DNA from: Halichondria panicea
Lineage: Eukaryota > Porifera > Demospongiae > Suberitida > Halichondriidae
Direction: 5' to 3'
DNA: 64,000 nt
NCBI RefSeq assembly: GCF_963675165.1
Contig: NC_087377.1
Coordinates: 6,713,122 to 6,777,121, forward strand
The position numbers and the translations under genes are program-made. The stretch's first letter is position 1. Every line of letters begins with the position of its first letter. The notes below the pieces were generated by a model. It saw only the letters and a list, made by a program, of their open reading frames with translations, searched no databases and was not told where the DNA came from. Shown here piece after piece: positions 11,911-22,507 of this stretch.

Positions 11911-12898
11911 ATGTTTCCAGCAGTCTACAAAGATGGCAAGACCAAAGTAAATCAGTTAATATCTTAGTGACTGGTAAGACAGGGACAGGAAAATCTGCCG
12001 TTGTTAATTCTATCGTTGGAAAAGTCACTAAAGGAGATAAAATATAGCATACAATAAAACATGTTGGCGATGTGCAGCTGCAAGTATGGGACTCCCCTGG
12101 ATTGCAAGATGGCACTAAAAATGAGGCAGGTTTAATATATGTTTGTGAAATTTCGACAATGTACTCTGCATTTGATCTCATAGTGTACACAATGCGTATG
12201 ACACAGACGAAAATTCTGAAGGCCAATTGTAGGGCTATGCAAATCCTATCCCAGCCAGACGCACTAGGACCAAATATGTGGCACAATGTGATCATTGTCT
12301 TGACCTTTGCCAACATAGCTGAAGCTATGATAGCCGAATGCAAAGTCGCAGATCCTACGTTAATTGATGTCAAGATTCAAAAGATATTTAGAGATGATGT
12401 TGAATCTTCTATCTCAGCAATTCGCACGGTTCTTATTGAGAGTAGTGTTGGTTTGTCTCAGAATCTTGCTGAATCGATACCAATTGTGCTTGCAGGTTAC
12501 ACCACTGATCCTGCGACTCTCCCCAAGTACATGCAGTGGTGGTATCTGCGATGGAAAGAGAACCACTGGCTCAGCGACCTTTGGATTAAAGCTCTCGAAG
12601 TGACGAAGCTATAGATGTTTAACCGGCTATGATCAAATTGAATGAAAATTGAATGGCTGAAAGCCAAGAGGAGTATGATGGCAGACTGAGTTTCAGAAAT
12701 TGACAAACAAATTCCTATAATTTTCGAAGCTAAAGGTACTGAATTAGGTAAAAAGATATACAGCATTTTCACCGGAGTTGGGACAACAGTGGGTGCTGCC
12801 ACAGGGGCTGGTCTTGGATACATTCTGAGTATTGGGATACTGGTTAACCAGGAACACAAAAACAAGATCATTACTGAAGAGGAAAATCAACATTATAA
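11911..12898 (+). pseudogene. AIG1/Toc-like GTPase pseudogene (paralogue of 21445-22507)
   Basis: It begins at the ATG homologous to the start of the gene at 21445 and keeps VTGKTGTGKSA (G1), VWDSPGLQDGTKNEAG (G3) and VIIVLTFANIAEA, but in different frames. Copy B's stretch between GKVTK and the VGDVQ region is shortened, and a 4-bp insertion at 12531-12534 (atgc) shifts the frame again. The downstream segment homologous to the copy-B membrane ORF (IFTGVGTTVGAATGAGLGY) is present near 12760-12825. The stop between the GTPase part and the membrane part is shared with copy B. Confidence 0.85.
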
Positions 12899-13250
12899 CA
12901 AGTGCTTTTGCTAAACGTATTAGAGTAGTTTACTTTGTATGTTATGTTCTTTATTCAACTATTGTTGACACTGAACCACACAGTCATTATAGAAGAGGAG
13001 CTTGATGAAACAACAGTCTATCTGGTGGCTTGATGAATGGATTTTCAAGGATATAGAAGCCGGAGGATAGAAGCATGTACATTTATATACAATGCGAGGT
13101 TTATTGCGTTTCCTGTCAATGAATGATTCCGAGCAAAGCGAGGTTATGTTTGGGTCCTATTCGAGATTTTCCGTGGCGGTGGTTGACGTCGAGGCAAAAG
13201 GAATAACAGCTAGGACTCTGATGGAAATGTAGGCTTTGATACTTAGGGTG

Positions 13251-13567
13251 GAAGTTACGTACGTATCACCACGAGTACATTAAATGTATCCTGCATGGTA
13301 TCACCAAAAAGGCATTGTCAAGCCCTTTTAGAACTACACCATCACATGTACATGCATGCATGGTTGCCCTCATAGCAGGAAACAGTTCTGAATACCATTA
13401 GATTTAGTATATACACACGCAAAGGACACAAACACGACCTCTAGCTGATAGAACGATTACACGTATTATGTACGTGTAATCGTGTTATATTATTATAACA
13501 ACAACAACAAACAGTACCAAAGTCAACAGTCACTGAACACATGCAAAATGACAGAAACCATATAGTG
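13251..13567. repeat. Duplicate of the 5' region of the five-TM gene, with a perfect hairpin
   Basis: 13259-13567 resembles 13739-14250: both contain gtatcaccaaaaaggc, tgtcaagcccttttagaa, ggttgccctcata and caaagtcaacagtcactgaa. The copy ends with ATGACAGAAACCATATAG, a five-codon remnant matching the start MAETI of the gene at 14233. Inside it, 13454-13482 is a perfect 12-bp hairpin (cgattacacgta, 5-base loop, tacgtgtaatcg). Confidence 0.7.
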
Positions 13568-14232
13568 TGTCTAGGAATGATTAATTTTGCTGCATCCTCA
13601 TCTGTATACCAAGTATTTATAGATTACGTATACACATTAAATATTATTTTCTGTAGAGCTGCACTGTAAACGTACATACAAGCGTAGTGCTGCATAACTA
13701 TTGTAAAAAGGAAAGTTGTATATAGTACTGATACTGTATATACGTATCACCAAAAAAGGCTCATCAAAAAGTCATTGTCAAGCCCTTTTAGAAATTACCA
13801 TGCGTACATAAAGTCTATTTGCATTCAGTTTAGCCTCGGAAAATCTTTGTTCAATTATGGCTTCATTTAAGGTTGACTAGCTGGTATGCCAGGGACTTTT
13901 ATACATTACTTTTAGCTGGTTGGAGCTTATCACGTCACCTAGCATAATTTTATAGATATAGAAGCGATTTTTAACAAGTAATTCAATGGTTAATTATATG
14001 AAATTTTGAAACGGAGAAAACTATGACAAAGTTATGACAACATTATGAGCTCAGCACAAAGTTGACATCACATGCATGCATGGTTGCCCTCATAACAGGA
14101 AAACAGTCAGGACAAAACATACATGATCGACCTCTAGTTGATACAGCCCACATATTTTAGAACCATGCATGCAGCACTCTTGATAACAGCGACAAACAGT
14201 AGCAAAGTCAACAGTCACTGAAAACGTGCAAA

Positions 14233-15303
14233 ATGGCAGAAACCATACAGAGAGACTATTCCTACTACAGAAGGTGGACGTATGAGTTTCCAATTGGTAT
14301 CCTAGCAGCAATTCTCATTGTTGGATTGATTTCTATTATCTTGACATCTATTTGCAGAAAAGTACTGCCAAAATGGACAAAGAAGTCGTATGTCGACTAT
14401 CCATGGCAGATTCGTTTCTTTCTCGATGGTTTTCGAGACGTAATGCTCCGTACAACCAACTCTTCCTACTCTTTGAGTTTGAACACGAGAAAGCAGTTAA
14501 GAAACACGAGTACCGACTGTATGGAGTCCAAGTTCACCTCTTTGTACTACAGTATCTCTTCATTGTTCTCCTGACTATCCTGTCTGTTTGCGTACTTACA
14601 TTCTGGAACAACTTCCTGACTGAATCTACTGTGGACAACTGTGATTCGCTATTATGACTGCTTTCCAATGCACCGAGCAAACCAGACACCTATTTCAATA
14701 CCTGCAATTACAAACTGTGATGACTTCTCGATCAACGAAAACACTACAGTACTCTGCTACCGATTGGTGTACAAGTACTCTGAAGGACTTGGAGAGGCTG
14801 GTGGGTTCTTGTTCTCCATGCAAGTGATAACAAACCTACTCATCTATTGCATTGTCAGAATGGTTAGAGCAATGCTCAAGATAACAAAAATAGCACTCCG
14901 TCGAAAAATTTCTCAGTCAAACCGTCAAGAGCTGGACAAAAAATGGGTTTTACGTATCTCTCTTATTTCTAGAGTTTCAGTTGTACTGATTGTACTGGTA
15001 TTGTATTTCTTGATCATTGTACTGGTTCCGTTATGGCTACTTTTAGACAGGCAAGACTTCGGGGAAACTCTTAGGACACCAGATCGTCAGCTGCAGCTGT
15101 ATCTATATGAGTACACACTCTTTGTATTGTTTTTAGTCCCATTGATTGTGGGGGGAGGGATATACGGCAGTCAGCTATTCAGCTCCATTGATGTCAAAGC
15201 ATATATCAACCCGCACGAGGCTCAGAGAAATACTGGTGAGGGGCTAGCAAATGAACAGCATTCTCAGAACAATGAAACAGTGGAAAACCAAGACAAGAGA
15301 TAG
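14233..15303 (+). CDS. Unrecognised five-transmembrane protein, two compensating frame breaks
   Basis: ATG 14233 starts MAETIQRDYSYYRRW. Hydrophobic segments follow in this order: FPIGILAAILIVGLISIIL, LFVLQYLFIVLLTILSVCVL, a segment around SMQVITNLLIYCIV, VVLIVLVLYFLIIVLVPLWL and LFVLFLVPLIVGGGIYG. The C terminus is hydrophilic (PHEAQRNTGEGLANEQHS). The protein-like frame moves by one base near 14400-14430, runs through FLLFEFEHEKAVKKHEYRLY, and returns to the first frame near 14640 (YDCFPMHRANQTP). The first and last parts are in the same frame, so the two indels are opposite in sign. The product would be about 355 residues. I do not recognise the family. The middle loop has several Asn-X-Ser/Thr sites and cysteines, so it may be extracellular. 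Assembly error, pseudogene and unusual splicing are all possible. Confidence 0.6.
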
Positions 15304-15569
15304 GAGAATGACTTAAATCGTTTACTGATGTTGTAACATTATTATACGTCTGAAAAATATTGTTTGTTTTATGCTATTTACTTCAGCTGTATTTACATGC
15401 ATGCTGTCTGGCCATCTGCATACTCTATAATAATTATATCAATAAGGGTTGCTAGCCAGTGCCATAAACTTCAGGCATAGTACAAGGAGGGACATTTTTT
15501 TTAGGGTGGGTATTGTCTTAGCAGGCAAATATTAAATTATCGCAATCCTTACGAATATTCAACTATATA
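15304..15569. other. Spacer, nothing recognised
   Basis: AT-rich sequence follows the five-TM gene. No further gene is seen before the MITE. Confidence 0.5.
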
Positions 15570-15798
15570 TACCGTATAGCGGGAAATTTTCGCAGGTGCA
15601 AATTTTCGCTAAATAGCTCGAGAGCCCTCAGAAGAAATGTTCGCGGTTCAATGCCAAGAAACCACATCCACCAATTAACTTTGCATGTGCAAACGTATAA
15701 ATACCGGTGAGTAGGCAAGTTCATTCTGGCGTTAACTGCTCTGCTGTTAAAAAACGCAAAATTTTCCCCACGCGAAAACTTCCACTCTACGTACGGTA
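15570..15798. mobile_element. accgtatagc-family MITE, copy 3 (diverged)
   Basis: It begins taccgtatagcgggaaattttcg and ends cgtacggta. The interior is unlike copies 1 and 2 but the termini and the gaaattttcg/cgaaaacttc subterminal inversion are shared. It is flanked by TA. Confidence 0.75.
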
Positions 15799-16059
15799 TT
15801 ACAATCATGGGGAACATTTCATAATACATGTACACTGTAGTTATCAGGAAGTTGTAACATTATTTTTGTGGAATTGTAAATCGAAGCCTTACTAACTGAG
15901 ACTCTTATATTATTTGTCTTGCAACCAGAGTGTTGTACACATTACGTGAAAATTAGTAGTACCGGTATATGTATAATAGTAGAATCTAACTAACAGAGGG
16001 CAATATAAAGCAGAGGAAATATTAAATCAAATTTTAACACCCTAATGATAAAATGTGGT

Positions 16060-16160
16060 GCATTCAGACATCTAGAATCACAGCAGAGTCAGCAAAGAAG
16101 CCTGAAATGTTAAAAATAGGGCACCTGGAACGGAATAAGCTCACAGTATAGAGCCAGCAA
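16060..16160. repeat. Short local duplication
   Basis: The phrases agagtcagcaaagaagcctg and agagccagcaaagaaggctg occur about 65 bp apart, each after cacag. The surrounding 15800-16440 has no supported gene. A short open stretch at 16196-16276 ends at a good donor site (caaggtaagc) but has no recognisable partner exons. Confidence 0.4.
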
Positions 16161-16438
16161 AGAAGGCTGGAGTCTTCCCAGGTAAACAAATAATTATGGC
16201 TCCACATGGCTGTAGTGCACATGTGTATAATGGCCTGCCTCGAATTAAAGCCAAGTTTCTATCACCAACGTGCAAGGTAAGCTTCTTAGCCTTTGATTTG
16301 ACAACAAATCCACTATTAAAACTAATAACTTGTTGTGTGGAGGCTATCCATGCTGTAAACTATGGCAGCCAGGTGAGCAGACTCAGAATACATAAACAAA
16401 CAGAAAGACAGACAGATGAACGAACCAACGGACTACAA

Positions 16439-16612
16439 TAACCCGTGGCTGCGTTTACGTGCCTCAGGTTAATAGTGCATTATATTAAAATCAATGGGCC
16501 ATGCAATCAATTTCTTTTTTCAAATAACCCATGGCTGCGTTACATGCCTCGGGTTAATAGTGCATATATTAATCAATGGGCCATGCAACCAATATGTTTC
16601 TTTTTTTGAAAA
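16439..16612. repeat. Two-copy tandem repeat of about 85 bp
   Basis: The units share taacccgtggctgcgttta/taacccatggctgcgtta, gggttaatagtgcat, tcaatgggccatgcaa and a T-rich tail. No coding potential is apparent. Confidence 0.75.
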
Positions 16613-16916
16613 ACACATCACAGAATGTCAGGTTGTAGCTACTGTAAAAAAAACTATAATACTTATTATTATGCTGACACCTTCAGCTATATATATAACC
16701 TTGATAGTTTTAGAACGCTATATACACCCTGAATGGTATAAACAGTGGATAAAAGCCTAAACCACAATAGGAAAGACCAACAAACAACTACTACGTACTT
16801 TTAAGCTAATAAGCTATGTCTATTTGTGTTGAGTTGGAATCAGAGGAGGCTGGGAACCACTTGACCTTAGCTAATTAAGGCCACTAATTGGATTTTTCCA
16901 AACTTCTCTTGCAGAC

Positions 16917-17190
16917 TACAGTAGACTCTCGGTCACCAAGGGCTTGGGACAGTGCAGTTTGGCCGGAATAAAAAGGTGGCTGCATTTCTGAAAATAGCCG
17001 CAGCTAAAAAGCGACCAATATAATGTCCCGAGGATAATGCTTTCTATTTAAGTGTAATCCTGCCAAACCCCACCCAAAACATCATATCCGGCCGTAGTTA
17101 AAAACCTAGTTTGGGGCAGTCAGAACTGTCCCATATACGGAATAGCGAGTTGGCCGCACTTCAGGGCGGAGTTTGTGCAGTAAAGATCAA
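16917..17190. repeat. Interspersed element, uninterrupted relative of 5389-6652
   Basis: It starts tacagtagactctcggtcac and ends gcagtaaagatcaa. In reverse orientation it matches both outer arms of the composite at 5389-6652. The gactgccccaaac near 17105-17125 is the equivalent of the site filled by the 930-bp element there. Confidence 0.65.
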
Positions 17191-17197
17191 TTAAGCT

Positions 17198-17395
17198 AAT
17201 TGATTGCCATCATGCACACTGACAGCTGCAATGCTGGTCCGATTCTATACTAACAGTTATTGTCTGTCAGCCCAGACAAAGTAAGTTGTTATACCGACAA
17301 TTATATAGTGATGATATAGTATCAAGGGCGTATATATATGCATGCCCTTGATAGTACTATATAACACACCATGCACACTGACAGCCACAATTCCT
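17198..17395. repeat. Interspersed repeat (gcacactgacagctgcaatg family)
   Basis: It contains catgcacactgacagctgcaatg, tatactaacagttattgtc, and the arms gggcgtatatatatgc and gcatgcccttgatagtac. Related copies lie at 25010-25320. Confidence 0.65.
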
Positions 17396-17867
17396 CACCT
17401 TGGTTTGGCACACCGAGACGTCATTTGCATGGCGAGTAGCTGAGGCCGGGTGTATATACGTTTGGTACCAACCTCATATGATCCTGACATAGGTGTCGTT
17501 TTGCATGCATCTAAGAATACTTTGAGGCCGCCAAAAACATCAAGAATATCCTCAGCATAATATTCTGGCCATTATGTATAATATAGAAAAGGGGAGGAGT
17601 TTAACTGGGGTATTAGGTGTCGCTGGATTGGGTTACCCGGCAATGTGGAAAATAGGCAGAAATTGAGGTCAGTGGGGGTGTTGCAGAAATCTGCACGTGA
17701 ATTGGGCGAGGTAGCAGCGATTAAACTTTTAGCGAAAATCATTCAGAAGGTATCAAAATTAATAATGGTAAAGACAACTAGCTAGTGTCTCTTGTGTTTA
17801 TCAGTAGCCATTGGCAAGTAACAGATATAGCTCCCTTATACAGGTAATTATGACAGGTTTTTTCACA

Positions 17868-18182
17868 ATGCATGTACATCGGTGATCCTAATCCATTATG
17901 CCTTGCACTTCATATCACAGATGCTCTTTATGTTCACAATGCTTGTTGTACATCCTAATCCATTATGCCTTGCAGTTCAGATTACAGATGCTCTTTATGC
18001 ATGTACATCCTAATCCATTATGCCTTGCACTTCACTCATAAATTATTACAGACTGATGCTCTTTATGCATGTACATCCTAATCCATTATGCCTTGCACTT
18101 CACTCATATTACAGACTGATGCTCTTTATGCAATGTACATCCTAATCCATTATGCTTTGCACTTCATATCACGATGCTCTAT
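17868..18182. repeat. Tandem array, five units of about 63 bp
   Basis: Each unit contains catcctaatccattatgcctt, gcacttca and gatgctctttatg. Units differ by small indels; one has an extra aaatt at about 18040 relative to its neighbour. No unique spacers separate the units, so it is a minisatellite and not a CRISPR array. The flanks from 17396 to 18640 otherwise show nothing recognisable. Confidence 0.85.
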
Positions 18183-18702
18183 AATTAGCGATTAATTTGC
18201 ATGCATGCATGACTTTTCGGTCAACTGCTCATTCAGACAATCAATTGTATTAGCGTATAAGACGAATGAATTATAATGGGGTTAGGGGAAAGGGCTGGAA
18301 TGATCGCTTAACTGGTATACGCTGTGCACAATTCATGGTACAGCTTTCTGTGATCGTCTTTATACTAGTTCTGAGGTATTTCTTGCATTTCATAACAGAT
18401 ATAGCCAGCTAAATAGACAAAGGATCCATTATATCACGCCTGCATGTGAGCCAATATAATTATACCATGGCATGTGCCAGTGCATGCATGCGTGTACTTG
18501 GTTATAGTTATGACAATTATTATGCATGCTATTTACAATAATTATATGTACTAAACAATATGCACTAAGACAACATACAAGACTTTACTTTTAAGACTAT
18601 ATAAAGGACCTCACAATATCACGCTTACAATAATTATATTAAAGTGGTCAGTATGCTGTATTCTACATGCATGGCTCAAGTTGCAGCCAAGTTCTTACCA
18701 AG

Positions 18703-19149
18703 TTATTCATTTTTTATCCTCTTCATCTTCTTATTCCTTCGATGTAGAGCAACAAGCAACGCCACTCCAACACCACCACCACCTCCAACTGTACCACCTA
18801 TACATGCTCCTAGAGCGAGCCCAACTCCAGAAGCGATTCCAAATGTAGGAATGCCTATCAGAAAAGTACCAATGAAAGCACCAGTAGTCACACCTACAGC
18901 AACTGCAGCTTCTTTGGCTACACTTTTATCAACCAGTTTGAATATGATTGGTTGATCTGAGATATCTTTGTCAAAATCATCTGGTTTAATATCCTCTTCA
19001 TTTCTAAATCTGTCAATTGATATTTTCACCATCGCAGCTTGGGCTTTTTCTTTCATCACAAAAAGTGACTCGGTCCAGAAGTTACTCAGCCAATACTTTT
19101 GGCACACTAAATCATGTTTTTTCGCAAGCCCAACTGGAATTGTAATCAC
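18703..19149 (-). pseudogene. Orphan C-terminal fragment of an AIG1/Toc-like GTPase
   Basis: An open frame of about 148 residues begins within the conserved ITIPVGLAKKHD segment, which corresponds to ILVVPAGHPSKSH in the intact paralogue. It continues through YWLSNFWTESLFVMKEKAQA into a glycine-zipper segment (GAFIGTFLIGIPTFGIASGV then ALGACIGGTVGGGGG) and a basic tail (HRRNKKMKRIKNE). The upstream GTPase part (G1-G4) is missing from the window at this place. It is either a truncated duplicate or a 3' exon whose 5' exons I cannot find. Confidence 0.75.
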
Positions 19150-19659
19150 ATTTTGTGCGATTACATAATAATTATATGCATAGACAGAGACATTCGTGAC
19201 TGAAATAATAATTATGTTCCTCTATACAGAAGATGAGGATTTAACAATGGTTTGGGGTTTAGGAGCAAGCAGGTTCTGAAAGCCCTGCCCTAACACTTTT
19301 TTTGCGCATGCATGTCCACCCTCGTCATTCTATCTTGCTGCTGAATGCATGCATATATAGGGTGTGTATAGAACAGTATCTATTATATAGATATGTAAGA
19401 TTAAGATATAACATATGTATGTAAGATGCATATAATTATATCTAATGTAGATGTTTGGAAAAAACAAAAATGACAACTTGAGCAACCTCGGCGTCAGGCC
19501 AAGCGGAACCAGCCGCCCCTGTCACAGTGCTCCCACCAGGTAGGGAGCAATCCTTTCGCCTTCTCCATGCTTATTTCAGCCACAAGTGTCTCTAAAATTA
19601 CTGCCCATGTGCATGCGTACTTTGATTAAAGACGGTGGCATAAAATAACCTTTGAACCC

Positions 19660-19945
19660 TAAACTCGTATTCATCGCTCGATGAATGACCTACCATCGCT
19701 GGATGTATAGAGTGCATCCCTGGATAAATATGTACATCGCTGTATAATAATAATAGAGACATCGCTCAATGATTGTAACACATCGCTGATAATTACATCG
19801 CTCGATCATTTAATACATCGCTTGATAATTGTAATACATCGCCCGATAAAATACCGCCTGCTGTTGGAAATGATCAACAATTTTGAAACAAACGGCTAAC
19901 CATAGCATTTTGTATCGCCATTTTGAAACAAAAGGCTCACCATGC
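19660..19945. repeat. catcgct(c/g)gat tandem array ending in a foldback-element terminus
   Basis: Seven to eight degenerate units of about 25 bp built on catcgctcgataat span 19665-19860. 19880-19945 then contains two copies of attttgaaacaaacggct/attttgaaacaaaaggctcaccat, the right end of the foldback element found at 9541-10349. This is probably a decayed or half-deleted relative of that element. No left end was found. Confidence 0.6.
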
Positions 19946-20136
19946 ATACCTTTTACTGGTCTAATTTCTACACTCTAAGTAATTTGTAAGTACATTATTG
20001 TCAGTATACTGGATATCATTATAAATTAGATAATAAAAACAACCACTCAGTACGTGTACGTAGTAACATAGTACCCAGAGTGGGTGTGCTAGCTAATACC
20101 ACACTGCTAATTTACTAACTAAAAGTTTAGCTGTTT

Positions 20137-21222
20137 CTAATCCTCAAGACTCATCTTGTGTTTACGATACAAAGAGATTAGAGCACCAACTCCAATTGCA
20201 ATGCTACCCCCGATTGCCCCACCAACAGCAGCACCTAGTCCCAAGCCAACGCCAGCTGCAACACCAAAAGACGGTATACCAATTGCCAACGCACCAATTG
20301 CTCCTCCAATTGCAGCGCCTATTCCCGTCCCAGTTGCAGCAATTCCAGTTAGAGCAACACCCATTGCAATTTTTACACCAGGAGTAAAAACGATTTTTCG
20401 CTCATCTGCACTAACTTTGCCAATCTTGTCTGCATCCTGCTCTTTAACAAATCCATCCTGTGTTTCCATTTTAATCAAAGCAGTTTGTGCATCGCTTTTC
20501 ATACGGAGTAGGCACTGACTCCACACATTGCTGATCCAATGTCTGTAACCAGGAAGATGTGACTTACTTGGATGACCAGCTGGTACGACAAGGATACTAT
20601 CAACAATCTTCTTATCGACCTCCAAACTTGTTAGTGTTTTTTGTATCGTCTCTCGCCACTCTGTGATTCGTTCTTCTACTCCGTCCTTCAGCTTGGCTTC
20701 AGATGTTCCTTTTGCTTTCAAAAATGTAACTCTAAAATTTGCAAAAGTAAGAACAAAAACGGTATTCTTCCAGCACTGCTTACCAAACAGTTTATTTATC
20801 TTATGAATTGCAGTGTAGTGAACATGCAAGTCACTTCGCATTTCTTCCATTGAAATACAATACAGCATCAGATCAATTTGAGCGCATTTTTGTTGCATGT
20901 CTTTTATGTATTTCTCATCGCCAGTTCCGTCTTGCAGGCCTGGCGAGTCCCAAGCACGAATCTTGATACCATTTCTTTCGGAATCCTTAAAATGAACCTC
21001 GCTTGTACAAGGTGCATCTTTGGTTTTCCCTACATCAAAAATGGTCTTACCAAGAATAAAATTCAAAAGAGAACTTTTCCCTGCTCCCGTTTTGCCTGTC
21101 ACAAGAATTTCAATTGAATTCCCATTTTTAATCAATTTCTTGATATCTTCTTTTTCCTCTGATGTTAAATCTTCAACTGAGTCTATTACTTTCTCGAAAT
21201 CAATTTTTTCAGTCCTTGCCAT
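20137..21222 (-). CDS. AIG1/Toc-like (GIMAP-like) GTPase with glycine-zipper membrane segment, intact
   Basis: A single 361-residue frame from ATG at 21220-21222. G1 is VTGKTGAGKSS (residues 41-51), G3 is WDSPGLQDG (91-99), and the G4 position reads VLTFAN (157-162), like the LT(H/F)A form of Toc and some AIG1 GTPases in place of NKxD. VVPAGHP (212-218) follows in the G5 area. Residues about 290-350 are almost entirely small and hydrophobic (GTGIGAAIGGAIGALAIGIP, then GVAAGVGLGLGAAVGG) and end in LYRKHK, so a membrane-inserting glycine-zipper hairpin is likely. It is single-exon, transcribed divergently from the gene at 21445. The family includes GIMAPs that coat membranes in immune cells; an immune or membrane-trafficking role here is inference. 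Its decayed paralogue is at 10611-11660. Confidence 0.9.
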   Translation of the reverse strand: MARTEKIDFEKVIDSVEDLTSEEKEDIKKLIKNGNSIEILVTGKTGAGKSSLLNFILGKTIFDVGKTKDAPCTSEVHFKDSERNGIKIRAWDSPGLQDGTGDEKYIKDMQQKCAQIDLMLYCISMEEMRSDLHVHYTAIHKINKLFGKQCWKNTVFVLTFANFRVTFLKAKGTSEAKLKDGVEERITEWRETIQKTLTSLEVDKKIVDSILVVPAGHPSKSHLPGYRHWISNVWSQCLLRMKSDAQTALIKMETQDGFVKEQDADKIGKVSADERKIVFTPGVKIAMGVALTGIAATGTGIGAAIGGAIGALAIGIPSFGVAAGVGLGLGAAVGGAIGGSIAIGVGALISLYRKHKMSLED

Positions 21223-21444
21223 GACTATACATGTATTATCTAAGGGTTTTGTAACTTCTTTGATTCACTAAGGAAGTCTAGATATATATGTACACTATAT
21301 AGTATATTTCTAAGAATGTCAGGTGATTCCTATCATGCATGCAGTTATAAGGCCTGTGCATGCCCATGCAACCATTATATCATTATCGTGAGCTACTCTT
21401 GTTTAGCTATATAACCATCGTGAGACTGCAGGTATCAAATAATT
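21223..21444. promoter_or_regulatory. Shared divergent promoter region of the GTPase pair
   Basis: The 222-bp gap lies between two head-to-head start codons, and its counterpart in copy A is 11661-11910. Conserved stretches in both copies include tttgattcactaaggaagtc, tcaggtgattcctatcatgc and aaccatcgtgagactgcagg. No TATA box is convincing. A bidirectional promoter is inferred from arrangement and conservation. Confidence 0.45.
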
Positions 21445-22507
21445 ATGTTTCCAGCAGTCTGCAAAAAGTTAAGAACATGGCAAGACGAAAGTAAATCAGT
21501 TAACATCTTAGTGACTGGTAAGACAGGGACAGGAAAATCTGCCATTATTAATTCTATCGTTGGAATGCAAGTCACTAAAGAAGGAGATACTTTGAAACCA
21601 CAAACCAAGAAAATAGAGCGAACAATAAAACAAGTTGGCGATGTGCAGCTGCAAGTATGGGACTCCCCTGGATTGCAAGATGGCACAAAAAATGAGGCAG
21701 GTTATGTTTGTGAAATTTCGACAATGTGTTCTGCATTTGATCTCATAGTGTACACACTGCGTATGACACAGACGAAAATTCTGAAGGATGATGCCGATTG
21801 TAGGTCCATGAAAATCCTATCCCAGCCAGATGCACTAGGACCAAATATGTGGCACAATGTGATCATTGTCTTGACCTTTGCCAACATAGTTGAATCTATA
21901 ATAGCCGAATACAAAGTCGATGACTCAGATTCTACATTAATTGATGTCAAGATTCAAAAGATATTTAGAGATGATGTTGAATCTTCTATCTCAGCAATTC
22001 GCACGGTTCTTATTGAGAGTGTTGGTTTGTCTCAGAAGCTTGCTGAATCGATACCAATTGTGCTTGCAGGTTACAGCACTGATCCTGCGACTCTCCCCAA
22101 GTACAGTGGTGGTATCTGCGATGGAAAGAGATATCACTGGCTCAGCGACCTATGGTTGAAAGCTCTCCAAGTGACGAAGCTAGATGCTTAACCGGCTATG
22201 ATCAAATTGAATGAACATCGAATGGCTGAGAGCCAAATGGAGTATGAATGGCAGACTGAAATCCACAAAAACTGAAATTGCCAAACAAATTCCCATAATT
22301 TTCGAAGCTAAAGGTGCTGAAATAGGTAAAAAACTATACAACATTTTCACCGGAGTTGGGACAACAGTGGGTTCTACCACAGGGGCTAGTCTTGGATACA
22401 TTTTGAGTATTGGGATACTGGTTAACCAGGGACACAAAAACAAGATCATTACTGAAGAGGAAAATCAACAGCTTCAACAGGAATGCATGGCGGCTCGGGT
22501 ACTATGA
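21445..22507 (+). CDS. AIG1/Toc-like GTPase ORF (248 aa) plus separated membrane-segment ORF
   Basis: ATG 21445 opens a 248-residue frame with G1 ILVTGKTGTGKSAI, G3 VWDSPGLQDGTKNEAG, G4-position VIIVLTFANIVES, and IPIVLAGYSTDPATL near the end, stopping at TAA 22189-22191. In the same frame after the stop there is open sequence (PAMIKLNEHRMAESQMEYE). Then, one base shifted near 22270, the frame 22211-22507 encodes EIAKQIPIIFEAKGAEIGKK and a glycine-rich hydrophobic stretch (GVGTTVGSTTGASLGYILSI). Sister genes have this membrane segment in the same protein, so here it is either lost from the product or decayed. The TAA is present in copy A too (12630-12640), so it predates the duplication. The 248-residue GTPase part may itself be a functional soluble protein. 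Confidence 0.75.

Larger units (their letters stand above)
10310..13250. repeat. Segmental duplication, copy A (decayed GTPase pair)
   Basis: From about 10480 to about 13250 the sequence is co-linear with 19990-22908 through coding and non-coding parts, ending in matched stretches such as gatatagaagccggaggata and cgtggcggtggttgacgtcg. Both copies have a foldback-element terminus just outside the left edge. Copy A carries many more small indels than copy B. Confidence 0.85.

Noticed and set aside
17868-18182. Regular repeats suggesting a CRISPR array
   Set aside because: The units are adjacent and about 63 bp long, with no unique spacers, in a eukaryotic context; it is a minisatellite.
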